DNA from: Verrucomicrobiota bacterium
GTDB taxonomy: Bacteria; Verrucomicrobiota; Verrucomicrobiia; CAIQCK01
Assembly: GCA_016222825.1 (NCBI GenBank)
Contig: JACRQF010000003.1
Coordinates: forward strand, 62,001-126,000
Length of the DNA stretch: 64,000 bases
Direction: 5' to 3'
Positions within the stretch are counted from its first letter, which is position 1. Each line of letters starts with the position of its first letter. Made by a program: the position numbers and the translations under genes. Shown here piece after piece: positions 43,161-51,245 of this stretch. The notes beneath the pieces are model-generated. The model saw nothing but the letters and a program-made list of their open reading frames with translations, was not told the DNA's origin and did not search any database.

Positions 43161-43946
43161 ATGGCAACCGACACCATTACTTTCCTGGGCACGAGCGACG
43201 CCGTGCCGAGTTGGGAACGCTCGCACGCCTCGCTGGTGGCGCATATCGCGCGCAAGACGATCCTGCTCGATTGCGGCGAGCCGTGCGCCAAGAACCTCGC
43301 GTTCGAGTGCGTGGATTTTGGCAAGATTGACGCGATCCTGCTGTCGCACCTCCACCCGGACCACGTCGCCGGGCTGCCGCAGGTCATCATCGGCATGTGG
43401 CTGGAGGCCAAGCGCACGCGCGACATCCCCGTCTTCATGCCGGCCGAGGGCATCGAGACGTTCCGCAAACTCATCCTCACCACCTACCTGTTCCCGGAAC
43501 TGATCAAGTTCAACGTGGACTTCCGGCCGTTGAGCGACGGCCAGACGTTCGCCATCGGGCCGGTGCAGGTGACGCCGCATCTGACCACGCATCTCGACTC
43601 CATCCGCCGTATCGCCGGCGACAAGCACGGCATCGCGTGCAAGCCGTTCCTCTACGAACTCGCCGCCAACGGCAAGCGCATCGCCTACAGCGGTGACATG
43701 GGCGAGGCGCAGGACCTGCTTGCGGTGCTCGACCGCCCGCTGGACCTGCTCGTCACCGAATGCGCCCACTTCTCGCCGCAATCGCTCTTCGAGACGCTCC
43801 GCGACAAGCCGGTCCGGCGCGTGGCGCTGACCCACCTGCACCGCCAGTTGTGGGCGAAGAAGGACGAACTGCCGGCGATGGCCAAGGACTACGGCCTCGC
43901 CGACAAGCTGGTCATCGCGCGCGACGGGATGAAGGTGGAGTTTTAG
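43161..43946 (+). CDS. MBL-fold metal-dependent hydrolase (RNase Z-like)
   Basis: 261 residues. The metal motif SHLHPDH places H63, H65, D67 and H68 as ligands. Later ligands are supplied by 'TTHLDS', 'SGDMGEAQDL' and 'ALTHLHRQLW'. N-terminal 'TFLGTSDAVPSWERSHASL' matches the RNase Z/PqqB-like lineage. The exosite arm of true RNase Z is not evident, so tRNA maturation is not assured. It starts 18 bp after the ThyX-like gene, probably in the same transcript. Confidence 0.85.
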   Translation: MATDTITFLGTSDAVPSWERSHASLVAHIARKTILLDCGEPCAKNLAFECVDFGKIDAILLSHLHPDHVAGLPQVIIGMWLEAKRTRDIPVFMPAEGIETFRKLILTTYLFPELIKFNVDFRPLSDGQTFAIGPVQVTPHLTTHLDSIRRIAGDKHGIACKPFLYELAANGKRIAYSGDMGEAQDLLAVLDRPLDLLVTECAHFSPQSLFETLRDKPVRRVALTHLHRQLWAKKDELPAMAKDYGLADKLVIARDGMKVEF

Positions 43947-44873
43947 GCGGCGGAGGCGGTGCCGTGCAAGTGGCCAGACGGTTCGAAGCGACGACCGCAG
44001 TCTTCCGCAGTGTCCAATGTCACGGAGCAACCCGATGACGCACTCATCGGCAACGGCTCGTCAGCCGGCCCGCCGAGTGCCGACAACCTGACGCGGAGTC
44101 CGAAAAACCTGAGGCTGAAGACAAGAACCCTCAGGGAAATCGCATAAAGCCTGAGGACAAATGCGATTTACCTCAGGACGAACGCAAAAAACCTGAGGAC
44201 AAACGCGTTTTCCCTCAGGGGAAATGCGATTTACCTCAGGACAAACACGAAAAACCTGAGGACAAACGCAGTTTCCCTCAGGGAAAACGCAATAAACCTC
44301 AGGGAAAATGCGCTCCGCAGCCTGCGGAACGCTCTCTGCAACCTGCGGATTGCAGAAAGCACCGGTTTTTCCGTGTTTTTCAGATTTTTGGTGCTTTACG
44401 CCCGCCTGCCACGAGGTCATTGGTCATTGGGTTCGCTCCATGACACTGGACACTGCAAAGGGCAGAGCGGAGGGTTTGTTCTCCAGTTCTGGATTGGCGG
44501 CTCCGATGGCGCGCGCCAAGGCCAGGCTTGACATCAAGAAGCCGTCTCCTGCCGTGAGCGCCTCTTATACAACCTCAACAACAGGCATCGGCTTCCAGCG
44601 ACGCCGGACCTCTGCGGAGCTACGAGGAATACCGCGCCCGGAAAAGTAAAAGGGGTCAGTCCTATGATCTTTGCGTTGATACATCGGAATGGCTGCGGCA
44701 GAAGCGCGGCAACCTACCGAAACCTGGAATCGAATACGGTGCCATGAACACAGAACCAGTTGGATGACATGCAGAGATTACAGGACTGGGCGGTTTCAGA
44801 GAAATACTTGTCTTGTGGGCGCGCTATTGCTACAGGAGAGCCTCGTCGAGAACCCAACGATAAGGATTGAGCC
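43947..44873. other. 927-bp non-coding region with a 21-bp tandem repeat
   Basis: Between the MBL gene and the LolA-like gene. It contains the repeat array at 44108-44348. On the minus strand the array stays open as a heptapeptide-repeat ORF (44061-44420), but this follows from the 21-bp period and there is no ribosome site. Around 44648 a GGGGTCAG-containing segment resembles flanks of REP-associated transposase genes. No gene is supported. The promoter of the LolA-like gene should lie in the last 150 bp. Confidence 0.55.
44108..44348. repeat. Array of CCTSAGG units with exact 21-bp period
   Basis: The near-palindrome CCTGAGG or CCTCAGG occurs at 44108, 44129, 44150, 44171, 44192, 44213, 44234, 44255, 44276 and 44297: ten units, each exactly 21 bp apart (two helical turns). 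Two weaker units, CCTGCGG, follow at 44321 and 44342 after a 24-bp step. The 14-bp spacers are mostly A-rich with a central GCG/CGC, for example ACAAATGCGATTTA. The orientation of the S base alternates irregularly. Confidence 0.9.
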
Positions 44874-45494
44874 ATGAGATTGATTGCGATTGTCGGTTTT
44901 TGTCTGGTTGGCTGGTGGAGCGCGCAGGCGGAATCGCCCGCGCTGTTGCCCTACAAGTCGGCGCATTGGAAGCAGACGGTGACCATCGGCGCGGCCACGG
45001 CGGGCGGCGGGCAGAAGGTGGAGGCCGAGTTGTGGTTCCTCAAGCCGGACAACATGCGCGTCGTGACGGCGGTGGACGGCAAGCGGCAGGTGATCGTCAT
45101 CAAAAGCGGCACCGCGCTGGTCTTCGAGGAAGGCGGCACGATGGGCATGAAGATGCCGTTGAAGCAGCAAATGCTGGATCAACTGGCGCAATACACCGAG
45201 GTGTTCTCCAAGCTGGACACGTGGAAGAAAGCCAAGACCGGCGAGGAAAAGCTCGGCGACAAGGCGTGCGAGATTTACGGATTCACCGACAAGTCTGGCG
45301 GCCAGACGGCCACGGGCAAGGTGTGGTTGTGGACCGAGAAGAACTTCCCGATGCGCATGGTGCTGGAAGCGCAGGGCCAGTCGGTGACGGTGGAGCACAA
45401 TGACGTGCAGGTGAACGAGGGGGTGTCACCGGCGATGTTTGAGGCCCCGGCCGGCGTGAAGTTCGTTGACCTTCCTTCCGGCCCCGGCAAGTAG
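44874..45494 (+). CDS. LolA-like / outer-membrane-lipoprotein-sorting-type secreted protein
   Basis: 206 residues with a signal peptide (1-19, WWSAQA-ES). The mature part is an open beta-barrel-like sequence with 'VEAELWFLKPDNMRVVTAVDGKRQVIVIKSG', 'KAKTGEEKLGDKACEIYGF', and 'GKVWLWTEKNFPMRMVLEAQGQSVTVEHNDVQVNEGVSPAMFEAPAGVKF', which resembles the LolA/LolB/DUF4412 half-barrels that hold lipids or bind outer-membrane components. It lies just upstream of the convergent prenyltransferase-repeat gene. The specific ligand is unknown. Confidence 0.75.
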   Translation: MRLIAIVGFCLVGWWSAQAESPALLPYKSAHWKQTVTIGAATAGGGQKVEAELWFLKPDNMRVVTAVDGKRQVIVIKSGTALVFEEGGTMGMKMPLKQQMLDQLAQYTEVFSKLDTWKKAKTGEEKLGDKACEIYGFTDKSGGQTATGKVWLWTEKNFPMRMVLEAQGQSVTVEHNDVQVNEGVSPAMFEAPAGVKFVDLPSGPGK

Positions 45495-45508
45495 GCGGGA
45501 GTCCGGCG

Positions 45509-47236
45509 CTAGCGGGCGGCGGCTGACGGCGCCCCTTGGGGGGGTGTCTTGAAGACGTTGAAGGTTGGCAGGAAGCGGTAATAGACCTCCAGCGCGAGGC
45601 ACATCAGGGTCGTGTGATAGACCTTGCTATCCTTGCCCTTCACTTTGTTGGACGTCATGTTGTCCTGCCATGCGGCCGAACCGGGGCTGCCCCAGGAGCC
45701 GTCGGCATCCTGGTTCTCCACCAGTTGGTCGCGCAGCCGCGTGTTCCACTCGGCCCACCAGTGGCCGCCGGCGTGGAAGAGGGCCTGTGTGATGTAATAC
45801 CAGCCGTAAGTGGAGTTGGCGTTGCCGGCGCGGAACTTGGTCTCGACCGTGAGCAGGCGCGGCAGGGTTTGTTTCACTTCCGCGGCCTCGCCGTCGCCGA
45901 GCTGTTGCAGGCAGAGCACGCCGATGCCGTCGAGGGCGTCGCTGTGCATCCGATCCGGCACGGCGTAGCCGAAGCGTCCTTGTTCGCGGCTGTAGATGGC
46001 GTGGAACCACGAGCGGGAGCGGCGCAACGCGTCGTCGAGGCCGGGGAAAGTCAGGCCGGTGTTTCTGGCGGCGACGAGGGCCTGCACGTTCCAGGCGCTG
46101 ATGGAGCTGTCACCGCTGGGGCGGTTCTTGAGGTTGTAAACGCCGCCGGGGCCGGTGTTGTAATCGTAATCCCACGAGCCGTCCGGCCGCTGCGCGTTGA
46201 TGATGAGCGCGATGGCGGCTTCGCAAACCGGCTTCAGCGCCGCGTAACGGGTGAGCGCGTAGTCTTCGCACAACGCGTAGGCCGCGATCGGGTGCTGGTA
46301 TTCGAAGCGGGCCGTGCCGATGTAGCCGCTGGTGGGTGCCTGGCTCTGGTCGGATTGCGTGGCCAGGAAATTGAGCGCCTCCTTGATGGTTTGCTCGAAC
46401 TCCGGGCTTTCATGGGTCTCGCCGTGGCCGAGGAAGGCCAGCAGCGCCAGGCCGGTCATGGCGACCTTGTATTGGCTGCCCCACGAACCCATTTCCGATT
46501 GGCCGGTGTTTTGGTTTTTCTTCAGCCACTTCAATGCCTTCACCACGGCCGCTTCGCTGGCGTCGGAGCCGCCGTAGCGTTTCACCGCCCCGCCGCGCGA
46601 ACTGCCGCTGCGCCGGCCAACGAACGGATCGTTGCCGGCGCCCGCCGCGCCCTGCACGCCTCTTGGCGCGGAGATGTTGCCGGGGATTTTTGGATTGAAC
46701 AGGGCGATGACCGGCAACGACGGGGTGCTGCGCGGGGCGTGGGTCGGCACGGTGATGCCGCGGGGCACCGTGGGCATCGGCCCGACTTGCGGCGCGGCGT
46801 CCACGAGTTTGTCGAGGCTGCGGTTGGGCGGCGCGGGCGGCGCGGGGATGTTCTCCGGCCCGACGGGCTTGAGTCCGTCGCCGGCAATTTTCATCGCCGG
46901 CAGATCGGGAGGCGGCTCCTTCTTCATGATCGGCTCGTAAACCATTTTGTAACCCAGGAAGGTCAGCAGGGCCACGTGGAGCACGATGGCCGCGGCGTAG
47001 TATCGCGTGCGCCACTTGGGGGGAGGTTTTTGTGCGGTCAGGAAATCCACCTCGTCGGGGAAACGCGGTTTGAAATTGGGCGGCAACGGCCGTCGCGCCA
47101 CGCGCGGCTGCCGGCGCTTGGCAACCACGCGGGGCTTGCCAGACTTGGGCGCGGCCACGCGCGGGATCTTCCCCGGCAGTGGTTTGATCCCCGCAGGTTT
47201 CGAGGGCTGCTGATCCTGGTGCTTATCCGGATGCAT
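45509..47236 (-). CDS. Membrane-anchored protein with prenyltransferase/squalene-oxidase repeats
   Basis: 575 residues. A basic, Pro-rich cytoplasmic tail (1-75) precedes one membrane helix (80-98) and a Pro-rich linker to ~190, an N-terminal layout like TonB/energy-transducing proteins. The C-terminal ~330 residues form an alpha/alpha-toroid with prenyltransferase/squalene-oxidase repeats: 'ALKWLKKNQNTGQSEMGSWGSQYKVAMTGLALLAFLG', 'IALIINAQRPDGSWDYDYNTG', and 'VENQDADGSWGSPGSAAWQDN'. No DxDD cyclase acid motif is seen, so catalysis of terpene chemistry is unlikely. It probably presents the toroid to the periplasm. Role unknown. Confidence 0.8.
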   Translation of the reverse strand: MHPDKHQDQQPSKPAGIKPLPGKIPRVAAPKSGKPRVVAKRRQPRVARRPLPPNFKPRFPDEVDFLTAQKPPPKWRTRYYAAAIVLHVALLTFLGYKMVYEPIMKKEPPPDLPAMKIAGDGLKPVGPENIPAPPAPPNRSLDKLVDAAPQVGPMPTVPRGITVPTHAPRSTPSLPVIALFNPKIPGNISAPRGVQGAAGAGNDPFVGRRSGSSRGGAVKRYGGSDASEAAVVKALKWLKKNQNTGQSEMGSWGSQYKVAMTGLALLAFLGHGETHESPEFEQTIKEALNFLATQSDQSQAPTSGYIGTARFEYQHPIAAYALCEDYALTRYAALKPVCEAAIALIINAQRPDGSWDYDYNTGPGGVYNLKNRPSGDSSISAWNVQALVAARNTGLTFPGLDDALRRSRSWFHAIYSREQGRFGYAVPDRMHSDALDGIGVLCLQQLGDGEAAEVKQTLPRLLTVETKFRAGNANSTYGWYYITQALFHAGGHWWAEWNTRLRDQLVENQDADGSWGSPGSAAWQDNMTSNKVKGKDSKVYHTTLMCLALEVYYRFLPTFNVFKTPPQGAPSAAAR

Positions 47237-47323
47237 GACAAAAAGACCGGCGGGATAATACCGACATTTCCCGCCGCGGGCAACTTTCGTGTCGGGGGGT
47301 GAAAAATTTTCCCGAAAAAATCC

Positions 47324-47351
47324 TTGCGCCTGAAAGATTGGAACGCATAAT
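47324..47351 (+). promoter_or_regulatory. Sigma-70-type promoter of the first TIGR04073 gene
   Basis: TTGCGC at 47324-47329 and CATAAT at 47346-47351 with 16-bp spacing, 46 bp upstream of the ATG at 47397. A ribosome site AAGAAAGGA precedes the start. Confidence 0.55.
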
Positions 47352-47396
47352 AGGCCCCGTAGCTAACAAAGAGGTCTCTCGAAGAAAGGATCAACC

Positions 47397-47753
47397 ATGA
47401 AGCGAGTCATAGCATCAATCGTAGCGGTGGCTGCGGTGTCGGTGTTGGCCTTGTCCACGCCGGCTCAGGCAGCAGAGGAGCAGGACAATCACATCAGCAA
47501 GCTTGTGCGTGGCTGGACCAACATTGCCACGTTCTGGATTGAGATCCCCAAGCAAATCTATGTGGTGTCCCAGCAGCGTGACGCGGGCGCGGGTGTGTTG
47601 TTTGGTCCGCTGAAGGGGCTGGGATTCGGTATTGCCCGCCTCGGCGCGGGCCTCTACGAAGGCGGGTTGTTCTTCCTGCCGAAGTATGAGCCGGTCATGG
47701 ATCCTCCGACGGTGTGGCCGTTCGAGGAAGCCGGAACCCTGGCCAGCAAGTAG
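47397..47753 (+). CDS. Exosortase system-associated protein, TIGR04073 family (copy 1)
   Basis: 118 residues with a Sec signal peptide (cleavage near PAQA-AEE). The mature 93 residues contain the family core 'ISKLVRGWTNIATFWIEIPKQIYVVSQQRDAGAGVLFGP', a Gly-rich segment 'GLGFGIARLGAGLYEGGLFFLP', and the end 'PVMDPPTVWPFEEAG'. The family is found in genomes with exosortase/PEP-CTERM sorting; its role is unknown. No exosortase or PEP-CTERM tail occurs in this window. A tandem copy at 47940 differs by only four residues in the mature chain. Confidence 0.88.
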   Translation: MKRVIASIVAVAAVSVLALSTPAQAAEEQDNHISKLVRGWTNIATFWIEIPKQIYVVSQQRDAGAGVLFGPLKGLGFGIARLGAGLYEGGLFFLPKYEPVMDPPTVWPFEEAGTLASK

Positions 47754-47786
47754 TGGGTTCCGACGACGCCTGCCAAAAAAGGAGGC

Positions 47787-47815
47787 TTGACAGCTTCCGG
47801 CGTTGGCAGTAAGAG
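47787..47815 (+). promoter_or_regulatory. Sigma-70-type promoter of the second TIGR04073 gene
   Basis: TTGACA at 47787-47792, 17-bp spacer and TAAGAG at 47810-47815, followed by a ~125-nt leader before the ATG at 47940. This means the second copy can be expressed independently of the first. Confidence 0.55.
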
Positions 47816-47939
47816 TGCGGGTCAGTTAGAGGAGTGTAGAGGACGTTTGCAAACTAAATCTTGGCTTGGGGATAAGCTTCGCCACCCCTGCCAGAGAGGT
47901 AATAGTGCGAAGCTAATCAACAGAGGAGCGATAGAACGT

Positions 47940-48293
47940 ATGAAGAAACTGAGCATCTGCCTGGCGGCCATTGCGGCCATTGCTGTGCTGGGAACGGCTT
48001 CGGTCAGTGCGGCCGAAGAGCAGGACAATCACATTAGCAAGCTTGTGCGTGGCTGGACCAACATTGCCACGTTCTGGATCGAAATCCCCAAGCAAATCTA
48101 TGTGGTGTCCCAGCAGCGTGACGCGGGCGCGGGCATCCTGTTCGGCCCGGTGAAGGGTCTCGGCTTCGCGATTGCCCGCCTCGGCGCTGGCATCTACGAA
48201 GGCGGCCTCTTCTTCCTGCCTAAGTATGAGCCGGTCATGGATCCTCCGACGGTTTGGCCGTTCGAGGAAGCCGGAACCCTGGCCAGCAAGTAA
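47940..48293 (+). CDS. Exosortase system-associated protein, TIGR04073 family (copy 2)
   Basis: 117 residues from the ATG at 47940, with AGAGGAG about 11 bases upstream; the frame is open before it but no other start has ribosome-site support. The signal peptide (MKKLSICLAAIAAIAVLG) is unrelated to that of copy 1. The mature part differs from copy 1 only at V/I, L/V, G/A and L/I positions. DNA identity is total over stretches of more than 40 bp, and then drops at third positions in the middle, consistent with recent duplication or gene conversion. A strong terminator follows. Confidence 0.88.
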   Translation: MKKLSICLAAIAAIAVLGTASVSAAEEQDNHISKLVRGWTNIATFWIEIPKQIYVVSQQRDAGAGILFGPVKGLGFAIARLGAGIYEGGLFFLPKYEPVMDPPTVWPFEEAGTLASK

Positions 48294-48318
48294 GCTAGGT
48301 TCCAACAAAGCTGTAACC

Positions 48319-48350
48319 AAAAAGGAGCCGGAGCAATCCGGCTCCTTTTT
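48319..48350 (+). terminator. Rho-independent terminator after the TIGR04073 pair
   Basis: AAAAAGGAGCCGGA pairs perfectly with TCCGGCTCCTTTTT (14 bp) around a GCAA tetraloop, and ends in a run of five T. It lies 26 bp after the stop of copy 2 and is the best terminator in the window. Confidence 0.92.
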
Positions 48351-48465
48351 GCTTTGTAGCGGGCCGCGTTGTCGCCCGGTCGTTGGCCAGCGCCGGCCAT
48401 GCGGGCTGTGTCCTTGACAGCCATGCTCCGCAACTCTAGCGTCGCTGCACGGCTTGACTCACACC

Positions 48466-49242
48466 ATGCGAATCCGATTCCTTGGCTCCGGCACGTCGCA
48501 AGGAGTGCCGATGATCGCTTGCGATTGCGCGGTCTGCTCCTCGACCGACTCGCGCAACAAGCGGTTTCGGCCCAGCCTCATGGTCGAAACCCCCGATGCC
48601 CACATCGTCGTGGACACCACACCGGATTTTCGCAGCCAATGCCTCGCCAACAACGTCCGCAGGCTGGACGCGGTGCTTGTCACGCACACCCACGCCGATC
48701 ATGTCCTCGGCCTCGATGATGTGCGGCGGTTCTGCCACGGCGGCCGTGTGCTGCCGCTCTATGCGGGCCGGCAGGACTTGGAAACACTCAGCCGCACCTT
48801 CCCGCATGCGTTCGATCCCGCGTTGCGTGAGGCGGGTTGGCCGCTGATTGACGGGCATCCCATCGAACCGCTCGTGCCGTTTCAAATCGGCTCCACTCGC
48901 ATCACGCCGCTGGAACTGCCGCACGGCCGCCATACCGTCCATGCATTTCTGTTCGCGGATGCCGCCGGGCCGCGCTTCGCCTACGCCACCGACTGCAAAG
49001 CCGTCCCGCCAGCCGCACTGGATCGCCTGCGTAATGTGCCGGTGCTGGTGCTGGACGCACTTCGTCACCGGCCGCATCCATCCCACTTGAATCTGGCCGA
49101 GGCGCTCGCCGTTGTCGCCGAGGCGCGGCCGGGCCGCGTTTGGTTCACCCACATCTGTCATGAACTCGACCATGCCACCGTCGAGCGCGAGTTGCCGCCG
49201 AACGTGCGGCTTGCCTACGACGGTCTGGTCGTCGAAGTTTGA
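48466..49242 (+). CDS. PhnP-like MBL-fold phosphodiesterase
   Basis: 258 residues from the ATG at 48466. N-terminal 'FLGSGTSQGVPMIACDCAVCSSTDSRNKRFRPSLMVE' contains the structural cysteines typical of the PhnP group. The metal motif THTHADH gives H74, H76, D78 and H79, followed by 'GLDDVRRF'. Later ligands come from 'LPHGRHTVHAF', 'ATDCKAV' and 'THICHELDHATVE'. PhnP hydrolyses cyclic ribose phosphodiesters in phosphonate use, but no phn genes are nearby; related proteins act on other cyclic nucleotides. Its TGA overlaps the TTG frame upstream of the next gene. Confidence 0.87.
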   Translation: MRIRFLGSGTSQGVPMIACDCAVCSSTDSRNKRFRPSLMVETPDAHIVVDTTPDFRSQCLANNVRRLDAVLVTHTHADHVLGLDDVRRFCHGGRVLPLYAGRQDLETLSRTFPHAFDPALREAGWPLIDGHPIEPLVPFQIGSTRITPLELPHGRHTVHAFLFADAAGPRFAYATDCKAVPPAALDRLRNVPVLVLDALRHRPHPSHLNLAEALAVVAEARPGRVWFTHICHELDHATVERELPPNVRLAYDGLVVEV

Positions 49243-49250
49243 ACGGACAC

Positions 49251-50882
49251 ATGTTCTCCCCATCATCCATCCGAAACTGCCGCCGCCTGCTGCTGGCGTT
49301 GAGCCTGGCGCTGCTGCCCTGGCAGGCGCGCGCCGCGGAAGACTGGACCGACCGGCTGCTCATTGTTGCCAACAAAACCCTTCCCGACTCTGTTGCGCTG
49401 GCCCGCTATTATGCCGGACGCCGAAGCATCGCCACCAACCGCATCTTTTTGGTGAACTGTCCGCAGACCCTGGAAATCTCGCGCTTGCAGTTCAACGAAA
49501 CGCTGCGTGACCCCATCGAGCGGCATCTTGAAACCCGCGGCTGGCTGGCGCGCGACGAGCGCGGCGCGGTCAGACACAACGATTGCTGGCTGCTGGTGCT
49601 TTGCTGGGGCGTGCCGCTGAAGATCGCCGCCGACCCGGCGCTGAAGGAGAAGGCGGCCGAGCAAATGCCGGCGCTGTTCCGCCGCAACGAAGCCGCCGTG
49701 GACAGCGAACTGGCCGTGTTGCCGTTGGGCCGTGTGACGCTGGCCGGGCCGCGCAACAATCCGTTTTACAAGATGGAGTTCTTTCCGCCCGTGAGCCGGC
49801 GCATGATGATGGTGGCGCGGTTGGACGGGCCGAATGTTGCCGTGGCGCGGGCGCTGGTGGACCGGGCGCTGGCGGTCGAGACGACGGGCCTGCTTGGACG
49901 CGCTTACTTCGACGCCCGCGGTATTCAGGAGCCGGGACACAAGGTCGCGGACGACTATTTCCGCGCTGCGCACCAAGCCGGGCGCCGCGCCGGCTTCGAG
50001 TCCACCCTCGACGAAAAGGAAAACGTGTTTCCCGAGGACTATCCCATGACCGACGTGGCGCTCTATGGCGGCTGGTATGCGGGCCGGTTGGAGGGCGCTT
50101 TGGGTCGGCGCGACTTTCAATTCCGGCCGGGCGCCCTCATCCATCACATCCATTCCTTCAGCGCCGCCACGCTGAGCGCCGGCTGGGTCGGACCTTGCCT
50201 CGCGCGCGGCGCTGGCGCTGCCGTCGGCAACGTCTATGAGCCATATCTCCAACTCGTCCTCAACTCGCAAATGTTCTTCGAGCGGCTTCTGAGCGGCCAC
50301 AACTTCGTCGAGTCGGCCTACGCCGCCACGCCCGCGCTCTCCTGGCAGCAGACGGTCGTCGGCGACCCGCTCTACCGGCCGTGTCCGTTCACTGCGGACG
50401 AGCAAGCCAACCGTCTGGAAGCCACCCGTCATCCCGACCTGCCTTGGGCGTATCTGCGCAAGGCCAACACGCTCATCGTCGCCGGCAAGGAATCGGAAGC
50501 CGCCGGGTATCTCGCCGAGAAGAACGCCACGCTGCGCAGCCCGATCCTCGACGAGAAGCTCGGCGACCTCTGCGCCAAGCTCCGCAGCCCGCAGGAAGCC
50601 ATCGCAGCCTACGGACGCGCGCGCACCGGCTACAAGGACACCTACGACATTGTTCGTGTCTCCGGCAGCCTCGCGGACTTCCTCCAGACGATCAACCGGC
50701 CCGCCGACGCGCTCGCTGTCCTCGACGGCTTGGTCCGCAAGTATCCCGACTACGAAGGACGCCGGTCGCTGGTGAAAAGCGCCGCCACGCTCGCGATCAG
50801 CCTCGGCGACACATCGAAGCTGGATTACTACACCAAGCTGCTGCCTCCGCCCGCCGACGCGGCCCGCGCCGGGAAGAAGTGA
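49251..50882 (+). CDS. TIGR03790 family secreted protein
   Basis: 543 residues from the ATG at 49251 (a TTG at 49239 overlapping the previous stop is possible). A signal peptide (1-29, QARA-AED) precedes a conserved alpha/beta region with 'LIVANKTLPDSVALARYYAGRRSIATNRIFLVNCP', 'CWGVPLKIAADP', 'DVALYGGWYAGRLEGAL', 'GALIHHIHSFSAATL' and 'SYVVGDPLYRP'-like 'TVVGDPLYRPCPF'. The C-terminal ~150 residues are TPR-like helices. The TIGR03790 family is of unknown function, and is seen in exosortase-bearing genomes. It appears linked with the PhnP-like gene (gap of 8 bp). Confidence 0.82.
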   Translation: MFSPSSIRNCRRLLLALSLALLPWQARAAEDWTDRLLIVANKTLPDSVALARYYAGRRSIATNRIFLVNCPQTLEISRLQFNETLRDPIERHLETRGWLARDERGAVRHNDCWLLVLCWGVPLKIAADPALKEKAAEQMPALFRRNEAAVDSELAVLPLGRVTLAGPRNNPFYKMEFFPPVSRRMMMVARLDGPNVAVARALVDRALAVETTGLLGRAYFDARGIQEPGHKVADDYFRAAHQAGRRAGFESTLDEKENVFPEDYPMTDVALYGGWYAGRLEGALGRRDFQFRPGALIHHIHSFSAATLSAGWVGPCLARGAGAAVGNVYEPYLQLVLNSQMFFERLLSGHNFVESAYAATPALSWQQTVVGDPLYRPCPFTADEQANRLEATRHPDLPWAYLRKANTLIVAGKESEAAGYLAEKNATLRSPILDEKLGDLCAKLRSPQEAIAAYGRARTGYKDTYDIVRVSGSLADFLQTINRPADALAVLDGLVRKYPDYEGRRSLVKSAATLAISLGDTSKLDYYTKLLPPPADAARAGKK

Positions 50883-50900
50883 TCCGCCCCGCCCGGCCTG

Positions 50901-51128
50901 CTACCGCATCCCGCACGCGCCCGGCCCGCCGGGATTGCTGCACGAACGGCAGGCTTCCGGCAGGTCGCCGCCGCCGGCTCCCCCCGGACTGTTGCTTACC
51001 GCGAACACCGAAAGTTGCTTTTCCAGTTTCTTGCTCTTGCACGACGGGCACTCCGGCGTCGTCGAGCCGTGGACCAGAAGCTCAAACTGCTTGTTGCACT
51101 GTTTACAGACGTATTCGTAAATCGGCAT
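50901..51128 (-). CDS. FmdB-type zinc-ribbon protein
   Basis: 75 residues. The N-terminal zinc ribbon is MPIYEYVCKQCNKQFELLV with C8/C11, paired with 'CPSCKSKK' C27/C30. The tail is Gly-rich with additional cysteines (ACRSCSNPGGPGACGMR), as in many FmdB proteins. The family is a putative regulatory or redox-binding protein of unknown function. It is convergent with the TIGR03790 gene. Confidence 0.9.
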   Translation of the reverse strand: MPIYEYVCKQCNKQFELLVHGSTTPECPSCKSKKLEKQLSVFAVSNSPGGAGGGDLPEACRSCSNPGGPGACGMR

Positions 51129-51245
51129 GGCAGAATCCTAGCCCGCAACCGCCGCCGAGACAAGGGGCGGACGCGTTTGAAGCCTGGAGCTTGAGGTTTC
51201 TTTGGTGCTTGGAGTTTGGCGCCTGGAGCTTCTAGTCTTTCGCCC

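Noticed and set aside
44061-44420. 119-codon minus-strand ORF through the 21-bp array with a heptapeptide periodicity (for example CPQVFRV)
   Set aside because: A 21-bp repeat without stops in one frame automatically gives an open heptapeptide frame. There is no ribosome site, no signal and composition is atypical, so the DNA repeat is the better explanation.
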